A stretch of 36,411 bases of DNA, from assembly GCA_031384695.1 (NCBI GenBank), contig JANNAV010000041.1:1-36411 (forward strand), written 5' to 3'. Source of the DNA: JANNAV01 sp031384695 (GTDB taxonomy: Bacteria > Pseudomonadota > Alphaproteobacteria > Rhodobacterales > Rhodobacteraceae). Positions 8,616 through 16,028 of the stretch are shown piece after piece. A model generated the notes under the pieces. It saw only the letters and a list, made by a program, of their open reading frames with translations, was not told the origin of the DNA and did not search any database. The first letter of the stretch is position 1. Each line of letters starts with the position of its first letter. The position numbers and the translations under genes were made by a program.

Positions 8616-9326
8616 CTACCCGCGCCCATACTCGAAAAACCCGATGATCCACGCCAGCATCCGGGCAATCTCGGCCTCTTCAACCAAAGACGCCCGCGCC
8701 GCCGCAATCACCGCCTCCGGCAAAACCACCGCCAACTCCTCGGCCAAAGCCGTCACAAACCCATGCGTCATCTCGGGATGATACTGGGTGGTAAACACAT
8801 GATCCCCCAGCGCAAAACTCCCCACCGGGCAGGCAGCAACGCCCCCCAGCACCCGCGCGCCCGGGGGCAGCACCACCACCTGCTCCTGATGCGCCGCATA
8901 GACCCGCACCATGCCGGTATCGCCGCCCATCCAGCCAGCCGCGCCGCCATGCGCCGTCTCGGTCACCCCAAACACCCAGCCGCCCGGATTTTCCGCCACC
9001 ACACCCCCCAAAGCCAACGCAATCGCCTGATGCCCGAAACACGCGCCAAACAACGGCACCCGCAGCGCCTCGATCTCGCAGATCACCGCCAGCAACCGCG
9101 CCACCCACGGCAAGTCATCCCGCGCCGACGCCGGGCTGCCGGTGATGATGAACCCGTCAAACCCCGCCAGATTCGCCGGAAACACCCCGTCCTTCACCGG
9201 AAACACCGAAACCCGCCACTCCGGCCGCGCCTGCCCCAACAGCACCCGAAACTTCTCGCCATCCCCCGGATGCGCCCGCGCAAACGCGCTCTCATCCGTA
9301 TTGGCCATCAGCACCGCAATATGCAT
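8616..9326 (-). CDS. Class I glutamine-amidotransferase-like hydrolase
   Basis: The protein has 236 residues and a single GATase1 domain. The nucleophile elbow GACFGHQAIA carries the catalytic Cys, and YHPEM carries the His-Glu pair. GSPASARDD near residue 60 matches GMP-synthase-like stand-alone amidotransferases. I chose ATG 9326 because GGGA sits five bases before it; an in-frame ATG at 9332 is almost on top of the same purines. Stand-alone members hydrolyse or transfer gamma-glutamyl amide bonds. Next to a glutamine-synthetase-like ligase, a gamma-glutamyl-amide hydrolase role (as PuuD or the aniline-pathway TdnT/AtdA2 proteins) is the natural inference. It is divergent from the P450 gene and convergent with the GntR gene. 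Confidence 0.85.
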   Translation of the reverse strand: MHIAVLMANTDESAFARAHPGDGEKFRVLLGQARPEWRVSVFPVKDGVFPANLAGFDGFIITGSPASARDDLPWVARLLAVICEIEALRVPLFGACFGHQAIALALGGVVAENPGGWVFGVTETAHGGAAGWMGGDTGMVRVYAAHQEQVVVLPPGARVLGGVAACPVGSFALGDHVFTTQYHPEMTHGFVTALAEELAVVLPEAVIAAARASLVEEAEIARMLAWIIGFFEYGRG

Positions 9327-9400
9327 CACCATCCCGCTTTACATATTTATGAACATATGCAGTATATTTATAACGTCGCCAAAATGCAAGCGAGGCCTGA
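9327..9400. promoter_or_regulatory. AT-rich divergent promoter region, amidotransferase / P450
   Basis: This 74-base gap is strikingly AT-rich. The sequence atatttat occurs at 9343-9350 and 9364-9371, exactly 21 bases apart (two helical turns), flanking catatg at 9354-9359. Several -10-like hexamers are possible on both strands. The P450 ribosome site is GAGG five bases before its ATG. It is a plausible binding region for the adjacent GntR regulator; that link is inference. Confidence 0.5.
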
Positions 9401-10657
9401 ATGACAGTCTGGACCCCAACCGACGATGGCCATGCCGATCTGTCCAGCCACGATACCTTTCTGTCTGGCCCCCCCCTCAACACCTTCGCCCGTCTGCGCG
9501 CCGAAGATCCCTTCGCCTGGTGCGACTATCCCGGCGGAAAAGGCTTCTGGTCCGTCACCCGCCACGCCGATATTCTGGAACTGAACCGCCAGACCGAACT
9601 GCTCTCTTCCGCCCAAGGCATCCGCATGGAGGATCAAAGCTATGACGAATACCTCGCCCGCCGCACCTTTCAGGAAACCGATCCCCCTCAGCATATGCAG
9701 ACCCGCATCAAACTGGCCAAAGCCTTTTCCAAACCGGTGATCGCCGGGTTCGAGCAGGTGATCCGCGATATCTGCATCCAGATTCTCGACGCTACCCTGC
9801 CCATGGGCACCTTTGACGCCACCCGCGAAATCGCCCGCCAACTGCCGATGCGCATGCTGGGCCGCATCCTCGGCACCCCCGAGGCAGACCTGCCCTGGCT
9901 GGTTGAAAAGGGCGATGCCCTGATCGCCAACACCGATCCCGATTTCACCACCCATGTACTCGACAAACTCACCACGGACGAGTTTCGCATGATGCCCTTC
10001 AACTCCCCTGCCGGGGCCGAGCTGTTCGTCTATGCCAAAGACCTTATGCGCCAAAAGGCCACCTCCGGCGATACCGGCGGCATCCTCAACCTGATCCTGC
10101 AACCCGGCCCCGATGGCTCGGTGATGCCCGAACACGAGTTCCGCAATTTCTTCTGCCTCCTCGTCGCCGCTGGCAATGACACCACCCGCTATTCCATCGC
10201 CGCAGGCATTCAGGCCCTCGCCCATCAGCCCGAACTGCTGCCCCAGCTTCAATCCGGCACCGTCTGGGAAACCGCTGCGGACGAGATCATCCGCTGGGCC
10301 ACCCCCGCCCTCTATTTCCGCCGCACCGCCACCCGCGATTTCGAATACCACGGCAAACAGGCCCGCGCGGGTGATAAGGTGCTGTACTGGTTCATCTCCG
10401 GCAACCGCGACCCCCTCGCCTTCGATGCCCCCCTGCGCGTCAACCTCGCCCGCACCCCCAACAAGCACCTCAGCTTTGGCCACGGCGGCCCGCATCTCTG
10501 CCTCGGAATGTGGCTTGCGCGGCTAGAGGTGCGGGTGCTGTTCGAAGAACTTGCCAAACGCCTCAAATCCATCGAGCCTGCAGGCGACCACAAGTTCCTG
10601 CGCTCCAACTTCGTCGGCGGCATCAAATCCCTGCCCGTCCATGTAACCTTGCAATAA
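9401..10657 (+). CDS. Cytochrome P450 (bacterial class I type)
   Basis: The protein has 418 residues, the usual size of soluble bacterial P450s, with no membrane anchor. Visible motifs are the I-helix oxygen-binding AAGNDTTR (residues 256-263), ExxR in DEIIRW (near 294), and the haem loop FGHGGPHLCLG (359-369) with Cys367 as axial ligand. The enzyme inserts oxygen using electrons from a ferredoxin and its reductase. Neither partner is encoded in this window. The gene ends ten bases before the GS-like ligase, with the next ribosome site overlapping its stop, so the two form one operon. Context suggests hydroxylation or oxidative dealkylation of an amine or its gamma-glutamyl derivative. The substrate cannot be read from the sequence. 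Confidence 0.93.
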   Translation: MTVWTPTDDGHADLSSHDTFLSGPPLNTFARLRAEDPFAWCDYPGGKGFWSVTRHADILELNRQTELLSSAQGIRMEDQSYDEYLARRTFQETDPPQHMQTRIKLAKAFSKPVIAGFEQVIRDICIQILDATLPMGTFDATREIARQLPMRMLGRILGTPEADLPWLVEKGDALIANTDPDFTTHVLDKLTTDEFRMMPFNSPAGAELFVYAKDLMRQKATSGDTGGILNLILQPGPDGSVMPEHEFRNFFCLLVAAGNDTTRYSIAAGIQALAHQPELLPQLQSGTVWETAADEIIRWATPALYFRRTATRDFEYHGKQARAGDKVLYWFISGNRDPLAFDAPLRVNLARTPNKHLSFGHGGPHLCLGMWLARLEVRVLFEELAKRLKSIEPAGDHKFLRSNFVGGIKSLPVHVTLQ

Positions 10658-10666
10658 GGATACCCG

Positions 10667-11959
10667 ATGCAAGACCGCCTCCGTGCCCTGTTCTGCGATC
10701 ACCTCAGCATCCTGCGCGGCAAATATCTGCCCGCCGCCAAAATCCGCACCGATGAAACCCGCTTTGCCCAGCCCACCTTTGCCGTGCATTACGACAAAGA
10801 CCTGTTGCTGGATGCCCCCGGTGCCCTCTGCCGCCACGGCCTGCCCGATATGGAACTGCGCTGGCAGGCCGGGGATATCCGCGAGGGGTGGGAGCCGCAG
10901 ACCAAAATCGTGCTGGGCGATCTCTACGACGGCCACCACGCCCCCCTGCCGCTCTGCCCGCGCGGAGCCCTGAAACGCGCGGTGCAGGCTTGGCAGGGCC
11001 ACGGCCTAACCCCCAAGATCGGCATCGAGCTGGAGGCCTATGCGCTGGTGAAAAACGCCGAAGGCGCGCTGGTGCCCTATGATACCCCCGGTGGCGTGGT
11101 TTACGGCACCGGCAATTTCACCGATCCCGCCCGGTTTACCGATACCATCTGGGCCAAGGCAGATGAGATCGGCTTTCGGCTCGAGGTTCTCACCGCCGAA
11201 TACGATGCGCCACAGTTCGAATTTACCCTCACCTGCGATGATGCGGTGAAGGCGGTCGATGATATCGTGCTGTTCCGCCAGATGGCGCGCGAAATCGCCT
11301 TTGATCACGGCATCATCCTTACCTTCCTGCCCAAACCCATCGCGGGCAAAGGTGGCTCGGGCATGCACATCAACCTGTCGTTCAACGATGCCAAGGGCAA
11401 GAACGCGCTGGCCACCGGCGATTTCGGCGGCCCCGCCCATATGAACACCCTCGCCAAGGGCTGCGTCGCGGGCTGGATGCATCATCACAAGGCCCTCGCC
11501 GCGATTGTGGCCCCCACGGTCAACTCCTACGCCCGACTGCAACCCGCCTCGCTGTCGGGGTTCTGGTGCAACTGGGGCGGCGATCACCGCGGCGTCACCG
11601 CGCGCGTCTCGGGCGAGGGTGGCCGCAAGGCCCGGCTTGAACACCGCATGGCCGATGCCTCGGCCAACCCCTTCACCGCCGTTGCCGCCGTGCTGCACGC
11701 CGCACGCCTGGGGGTGGAAGGTGCTTACCCCCTGCCGCCGATGGAAACCGGCGATTGCTTCGATCAGATCGACGCGCCTCACGGCACCGCCGAAACCCTG
11801 TCCGCCGCGTTGGACGATCTGGCCGCCGACCACGCCCTTGGAGACGCGCTGGGCCGCGCCCTCACCGATCACCATATCTTCATGAAACGCACCGAGGTTG
11901 AGAAAACCGCCGCTCTGACAGGCGACGCGCTGCGCGATTTCTACGTCTGGAACATCTGA
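10667..11959 (+). CDS. Glutamine-synthetase-like gamma-glutamyl amide ligase
   Basis: The protein has 430 residues with a GS catalytic fold. Visible motifs are IGIELEAY (metal glutamates), GKGGSGMHINLS (ATP/glutamate loop), NSYARLQP, and ARLEHRMADASANPF (the ExR glutamate-site region). The regular GS adenylylation motif around NLYDLP is missing and the C-terminus ends in YVWNI, as in gamma-glutamyl-amine ligases rather than GlnA. Such enzymes (PuuA, GmaS, aniline TdnQ, IpuC) use ATP to join glutamate to an amine. The gene follows the P450 by nine bases with AAGGA at the right place. The pairing with an amidotransferase and a P450 points to amine catabolism through glutamylated intermediates. 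Which amine is unknown; a polyamine, alkylamine or aromatic amine is possible. Confidence 0.87.
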   Translation: MQDRLRALFCDHLSILRGKYLPAAKIRTDETRFAQPTFAVHYDKDLLLDAPGALCRHGLPDMELRWQAGDIREGWEPQTKIVLGDLYDGHHAPLPLCPRGALKRAVQAWQGHGLTPKIGIELEAYALVKNAEGALVPYDTPGGVVYGTGNFTDPARFTDTIWAKADEIGFRLEVLTAEYDAPQFEFTLTCDDAVKAVDDIVLFRQMAREIAFDHGIILTFLPKPIAGKGGSGMHINLSFNDAKGKNALATGDFGGPAHMNTLAKGCVAGWMHHHKALAAIVAPTVNSYARLQPASLSGFWCNWGGDHRGVTARVSGEGGRKARLEHRMADASANPFTAVAAVLHAARLGVEGAYPLPPMETGDCFDQIDAPHGTAETLSAALDDLAADHALGDALGRALTDHHIFMKRTEVEKTAALTGDALRDFYVWNI

Positions 11960-11978
11960 GGCAAACCCCCGGTTTGCC
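11960..11978 (+). terminator. Hairpin directly after the GS-like gene
   Basis: The stem ggcaaacc / ggtttgcc is perfect over 8 bp with a 3-base loop and begins one base after the ligase stop codon. A third ggcaaacc at 11992-11999 could form an alternative pairing. There is no T run, so termination strength is doubtful. Confidence 0.45.
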
Positions 11979-12028
11979 CATGTGGCAGTGCGGCAAACCG
12001 GTGGCAGAACATCACGTACCCACACGCC

Positions 12029-12058
12029 ATGCATACGGTATGCATACGCTTTGCATAT
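12029..12058. promoter_or_regulatory. Palindrome and three phased TGCATA boxes in a convergent gap
   Basis: Positions 12029-12045 form a perfect palindrome with 8-bp arms (atgcatac, one base, gtatgcat). TGCATA occurs at 12030, 12041 and 12052, exactly 11 bases apart. The following 60 bases are unusually AT-rich, with TTAAC/GTTAA arms at 12095 and 12109. This resembles an operator, yet it lies between the 3' ends of two convergent genes. Confidence 0.6.
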
Positions 12059-12117
12059 CTAAAATTGCGTGCTTTTATATTTAATTTCAATAAGTTAACT
12101 TGATATCCGTTAATCTC

Positions 12118-13470
12118 TCACACCCCCGAAAACCCCGCGTCCAGCGCGCCCACAATCACCGCCACATCCGCCGAGGTCAGCACCAAAGGCGGCGACAGGA
12201 TGATGTTATTCCCCGAAACCCGCACCATCGCCCCCGCCTTATACGCCCCCTCCTGCACCCGTCCTGCCACCGCCTTGTCCGCCGGTTTGCGGCTGGCGCG
12301 GTCGCTCACCAGTTCCAGCGCCAGCATCAGCCCCTCCCCGCCCCGCACATCGCCGATCACCTCATACCGCGCCTGTAAATCCAGCAACCCCGCGTGCAAT
12401 TCTTGTCCCCGCGCTGCGGCGTTTTCGTTTACTTTCAACTTCTTGATCTCGCCCAGACACGCCAGTGCTGCCGCCGCCCCCACCGGATGGCCAGAGTAGG
12501 TATAGCCATGCCCAATCGCCCCCCGTCCGGTTTCGTCACGCTCAAACACTTCCGCAACCGCGTCCGAAATCATCAAAGCCCCAAACGGAAAATAGCCATT
12601 GGTGATGGCCTTCGCGGTGCAGGCCATATCCGGCTGCACCCCCCAAAGGCGGCTGCCAGTCCACGCCCCGGTGCGGCCAAACGCCGTGATAACCTCATCC
12701 GCAATCAGCAAAATTCCATGGCGCGAGCAGATTTCCCGCACCCCCGGCATAAAGCTTGCATGCGGCAGAATAACCCCACCGGCCCCCAGGATCGGCTCCA
12801 TGATGAACGCGGCAATCGTGCCCGGCCCCTGAAATCCGATCTCATCCTCAAGCGCCGCCAGACACAGTTGCGCAAGCCGCGTCGGATCGGATTCGTTAAA
12901 TGGATTCCGATAGGTATAGGGTGCGGGGATGTGAAAACACCCCGGCAAAAGCGGCTCGTACATGGCGCGGAAATTGGCGTTGCCGTTCACTGAGGCCCCC
13001 CCCATATGGGTCCCGTGATAGCCCTTTTTCAGCGACAGGAATTTCACCCGCCCCGCCTCGCCCCGCACCTTGTGATACTGCCGCGCCAGCCGCAAAGCCG
13101 TTTCAACCGAATCGCCACCGCCCGAGGTAAAGAACGCCCGGCTCAAGCCGTCCGGCGCGAAAAATACCCGCAATTCCTCGGCCAACTCGATCACCGCATC
13201 ATTGGTGGTGCCGCGGAAGATCGAGTAATAGGGCAACCGTTCCAACTGCGCCGCAATCGCCGCCTTGACTGGCTGGCACGAGAACCCGAGGTTCACGTTC
13301 CACAGCCCGCCAACCCCGTCCACCACCTCGTGCCCGTCAATATCGCGGATGCGAACCCCTTCTGCACCCACGATAATCACCGGCGCCGCTTTCAGGCTGT
13401 CGGCCGGATGGGCCATCGGATGCCACAAGGACCGCGCGTTGTTGGCCTTCAGAAAGTTCTCGTCCTTCAT
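12118..13470 (-). CDS. Class III (omega) aminotransferase, PLP-dependent
   Basis: The protein has 450 residues, typical of omega-amino acid:pyruvate and putrescine/taurine-type aminotransferases. It has FTSGGGDSVETALRLAR (phosphate binding), LLIADEVITAFGRTG (the PLP-pyridine Asp), and CTAKAITNGYFPFGA with the Schiff-base Lys at residue 287. It moves an amino group from an amine or omega-amino acid to pyruvate or a similar keto acid in the cytoplasm. ATG 13470 has GGAG 11 bases upstream and overlaps the IclR stop by four bases, so regulator and enzyme are one transcript. Given the ALDH and permease across the divergent promoter, it likely acts in the same amine route as PuuE does in putrescine breakdown. 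The exact substrate cannot be set from motifs. Confidence 0.88.
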   Translation of the reverse strand: MKDENFLKANNARSLWHPMAHPADSLKAAPVIIVGAEGVRIRDIDGHEVVDGVGGLWNVNLGFSCQPVKAAIAAQLERLPYYSIFRGTTNDAVIELAEELRVFFAPDGLSRAFFTSGGGDSVETALRLARQYHKVRGEAGRVKFLSLKKGYHGTHMGGASVNGNANFRAMYEPLLPGCFHIPAPYTYRNPFNESDPTRLAQLCLAALEDEIGFQGPGTIAAFIMEPILGAGGVILPHASFMPGVREICSRHGILLIADEVITAFGRTGAWTGSRLWGVQPDMACTAKAITNGYFPFGALMISDAVAEVFERDETGRGAIGHGYTYSGHPVGAAAALACLGEIKKLKVNENAAARGQELHAGLLDLQARYEVIGDVRGGEGLMLALELVSDRASRKPADKAVAGRVQEGAYKAGAMVRVSGNNIILSPPLVLTSADVAVIVGALDAGFSGV

Positions 13471-14291
13471 CTTTCAACTCCGATGATTTGCCGGTGCAGC
13501 GTGCCGTTCAGCAGGCCCTGCCACAGGGTGTTCACGCCCGGCGGCACCTGCCCGCCCCACAGCGCGATGATCTGCCGGGCGGCTTTGGCAACTTCGGCCC
13601 GGATCAGCAACCGGTTGGCCGCCGTCAGCCGCGCCGCCGGTGCCGCCACTGCCAGCGCGCCGCAACACCGGCTTTGGCCATCGAACAGCGGAAAGGCGAT
13701 GCTATCCACCTCGGCCTCGAACCCGCCCGCGCTGGTGGCATAGCCTTGGCCGCCAACTGCCACCACCCGCGCCCGCACGGCCACGGGATCTGTCAGGGTC
13801 TGCGCCGTAAGCCGCACCAGCGGGCGCGCCAGAACCTGATCCTGAAATAGCGGCGGCGAAAACCCCAGCACCGCCAGCCCCGAAGATGTGGCGTGAAACG
13901 GCAAGGTATCGGTATCCTCCATCATCACCGCCATCGCATGCGCCGGGCTATAGGCAAAGCCCAGCATCCGCAGCTTTTCGCCAATCAGCACCGATAGATG
14001 CACCGTCTCGCCCAGACTTTGTGCCAGCCCCCGCAGCACCGGCATCGCCGCATCCCGCATCGGCACCGCCGCCTCGCGCAACGCCGCCAGCCGCAACACC
14101 TGCGGCCCAAGCCGGTACTCGCGCGCGCGGCCCACCTGCTCCACAAAGCCCAGTTCGGCCAATTCGCTCAGCATCCGAAAGCAGGTGGCCTTGTTCAACC
14201 CCGACAGCCGCGAAAACTCCGAAAGACCGATCAGCGCCTGCTGCCGGTTGAAGTGATCCAAAAGCGAAAGCGCTTTTGAAACTGTGCCCAT
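13467..14291 (-). CDS. IclR-family transcriptional regulator
   Basis: The protein has 274 residues. The N-terminal winged helix (VSKALSLLDHFNRQQ, LSEFSRLSGLNKATCFRMLSELAELGFV, about residues 3-65) is followed by the IclR effector domain (about 80-265). The effector domain shows LGETVHLSVLIGEKL, the YATSAGGFEAEVDSIAFPLFD segment, and a CCGALAV core. IclR proteins are dimers that repress or activate adjacent catabolic operons and usually their own gene. Here the gene is divergent from the APC permease/ALDH operon and coupled by ATGA to the aminotransferase. It should therefore control both sides through the inverted repeats at 14336-14397. Confidence 0.9.
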   Translation of the reverse strand: MGTVSKALSLLDHFNRQQALIGLSEFSRLSGLNKATCFRMLSELAELGFVEQVGRAREYRLGPQVLRLAALREAAVPMRDAAMPVLRGLAQSLGETVHLSVLIGEKLRMLGFAYSPAHAMAVMMEDTDTLPFHATSSGLAVLGFSPPLFQDQVLARPLVRLTAQTLTDPVAVRARVVAVGGQGYATSAGGFEAEVDSIAFPLFDGQSRCCGALAVAAPAARLTAANRLLIRAEVAKAARQIIALWGGQVPPGVNTLWQGLLNGTLHRQIIGVER

Positions 14292-14335
14292 CTGAAACCG
14301 CCCCGCTTGCCCCTGTGTGCCAATTTGATTTTTTG

Positions 14336-14397
14336 TTGACAGATTGTCCTCGGCTCTGTCAATCTAAATCAGAACCATCGGTTCATATAATAAACCG
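14336..14397. promoter_or_regulatory. Divergent iclR/permease control region with nested inverted repeats
   Basis: Three symmetric elements sit in 62 bases. One is ttgacaga (14336-14343) facing tctgtcaa (14355-14362), 8-bp perfect arms with an 11-base spacer. One is gaaccatcggttc (14372-14384), 5-bp arms. One is cggtt (14379) facing aaccg (14393). TTGACA at 14336 reads as a -35 on the plus strand and its mirror copy as a -35 on the minus strand. A perfect TATAAT lies at 14386-14391. Symmetry over promoter hexamers suits an IclR dimer site. Confidence 0.6.
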
Positions 14398-14412
14398 AGT
14401 ATGACAAGCCAG

Positions 14413-14439
14413 CAATAATAAACCACCAATAATAAACCA
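14413..14439 (+). repeat. Direct repeat caataataaacca upstream of the permease operon
   Basis: The 13-base sequence caataataaacca occurs at 14413-14425 and 14427-14439 (14-base period). A partial version, ataataaacc, appears earlier at 14387-14396. All share the AAACC half of the neighbouring GGTT/AACC inverted repeats, so they may be additional regulator half-sites or A-rich leader sequence. Confidence 0.6.
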
Positions 14440-14457
14440 AAGGGAAAGAGGGACGCT

Positions 14458-14544
14458 ATGGTTTCGCACAGCAAAGAAACGGGCGCGCCACCCGCTTGCA
14501 CCGGATATGCCGCGGGTTCAGCCGTGCAGGTGACGCATGGCTGA
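14458..14544 (+). CDS. Possible 28-residue leader peptide overlapping the permease start
   Basis: ATG 14458 follows AGAGGG at an ideal distance, the best ribosome site in this region. It opens a 28-codon frame ending with TGA at 14542-14544. The permease ATG at 14537 lies inside the last codons in another frame, so ribosomes finishing the leader would stop eight bases past the permease start. This fits translational coupling. The predicted peptide is polar, with no signal or membrane segment, and I recognise no family. ACCCGC (about 14489) and GCGGGT (about 14512) within it could pair as a hairpin. It may instead be chance, with the purine run being part of an untranslated leader. Confidence 0.4.
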   Translation: MVSHSKETGAPPACTGYAAGSAVQVTHG

Positions 14545-15967
14545 CCCCTCATCCGGCAATCAGTTGCGCAGCAATTCGCTGGGCGTTGGCGCGGTATCCT
14601 TCCTTGTCGTCTCGGCGGCGGCGCCGCTTACCGGGGCGGGCGGTGGTATTCCGCCTTCCATGCTGTTTGGCAATGGCGCGGGCATTGCCGGCAGCTTTCT
14701 GATCGTCACGCTGATCCTGCTGGCGTTCTCGGTGGGCTATGTGGCGATGTCGCGCCACATCCGCAACGCGGGCGCGTTCTATGCCTTCGCGGCACAAGGC
14801 CTTGGCGGGCGCGCCGGTGGTGCGGCGGCGCTGATCGCGATCCTGTCTTACAATGCAATGCAGATCGGCCTGCTTGGCCTGCTGGGGGCGGTTGCCTCGG
14901 GCACCTTCGCGGGCTTTGGCCTTGATCTGCCCTGGTATGTCTGGAGCTATGTTGCCATCGCCCTGGTGGCAGTGCTTGGCTACCGGCAGGTTGATCTGTC
15001 GGCCAAGGTGCTGATGCTGCTGGTGCTGGCCGAGTTTGCCATCGTCGTGGCTCTGGATGCCGCGATCCTGATCACTGGTGGGGCGGCAGGCCTCAACCTG
15101 CAACCCTTTGCCTGGAGCCAGATCACCAGCGGCACGCCGTCCATCGGCATCCTGTTCTGCTTTGCTGGTTTCATCGGCTTTGAAGCCACCACGATCTATT
15201 CGGAAGAGGCGAAAGACCCCTCGGTGACCGTGCCGAAAGCCACCTATCTTTCGGTGCTGCTGATCGGCATTTTCTATACCGTTACCGCCTGGCTGATGGT
15301 GATGGGCATCGGCATCGACAATCTGCTGCCCACCATCAGCGGCCTGCCCGATCCGTCGGCGTTCCTGTTCATCCTCGCGGAAACCTATATCGGCGGCACG
15401 CTGAGCACGATCATGGGCGTCTTGTTCATGACCTCGATCTTTGCGGCGGTTCTGGCCTTTCATAACGCGGTGGCGCGCTACAAGTTCGTGGCCGGGCGCG
15501 AGGGCATCCTGCCCGACGCTCTGGGCGTGACCCATGCCGTGCATCAAAGCCCGCATATGGGGTCGATCCTGCAAACCGCTCTCGCGCTGATCGTGGTCAC
15601 CCTGTTCGTGATCGGCGGGCTTGATCCGGTGCTGAACCTGTTTGTCTGGCTGACCCAGCTTGGTACTTTGGGGGTGCTGGGGCTGATGGCGCTGACCTCC
15701 TTTGCGGTGATCGCGTTCTTTTCGCGCGATGCGATGGGCGAGGGGGTCTGGTCCACCAAGATATTCCCGGCCATCACCGGGCTGATGATGGCGGCGCTTT
15801 TCGTGAAGATATTCATGGATTTCGGCGCGCTTACCGGCGCGGGAAGCGTTCTGGCTATCGGGCTGCCGTCGCTGGTGATCCTGTTCGGCATCGTCGGATA
15901 CGCGCTGGCATCCGGCCTTGCCGCGCGTGATCCCGCACGGTTCGCCCGCATGGGGCAATCGAAATAA
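14537..15967 (+). CDS. APC-superfamily amino acid/polyamine permease
   Basis: The protein has 476 residues and about 12 predicted membrane helices. The N-terminal helix region (SLGVGAVSFLVVSAAAPLTGAGGGIPPSM) holds the unwound Gly-rich TM1 of APC transporters, and FCFAGFIGFEATTIYSEEAKDPSVTVPKAT is the conserved TM6/loop. It should take up an amine or amino acid with proton or ion coupling in the inner membrane. An in-frame TGA at 14531 rules out starts further upstream; AGGTG precedes ATG 14537. It heads an operon with the ALDH (61 bases on) and the Tm-1-like gene. Its divergence from iclR suggests substrate-controlled expression. PuuP-like function is an analogy only. Confidence 0.9.
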   Translation: MADPSSGNQLRSNSLGVGAVSFLVVSAAAPLTGAGGGIPPSMLFGNGAGIAGSFLIVTLILLAFSVGYVAMSRHIRNAGAFYAFAAQGLGGRAGGAAALIAILSYNAMQIGLLGLLGAVASGTFAGFGLDLPWYVWSYVAIALVAVLGYRQVDLSAKVLMLLVLAEFAIVVALDAAILITGGAAGLNLQPFAWSQITSGTPSIGILFCFAGFIGFEATTIYSEEAKDPSVTVPKATYLSVLLIGIFYTVTAWLMVMGIGIDNLLPTISGLPDPSAFLFILAETYIGGTLSTIMGVLFMTSIFAAVLAFHNAVARYKFVAGREGILPDALGVTHAVHQSPHMGSILQTALALIVVTLFVIGGLDPVLNLFVWLTQLGTLGVLGLMALTSFAVIAFFSRDAMGEGVWSTKIFPAITGLMMAALFVKIFMDFGALTGAGSVLAIGLPSLVILFGIVGYALASGLAARDPARFARMGQSK

Positions 15968-16028
15968 TCCGCGCCGGGGCGACATTGCGCGCCGCCCCGG
16001 CCACACCCTTCGGAAAGAACTGCCACCA

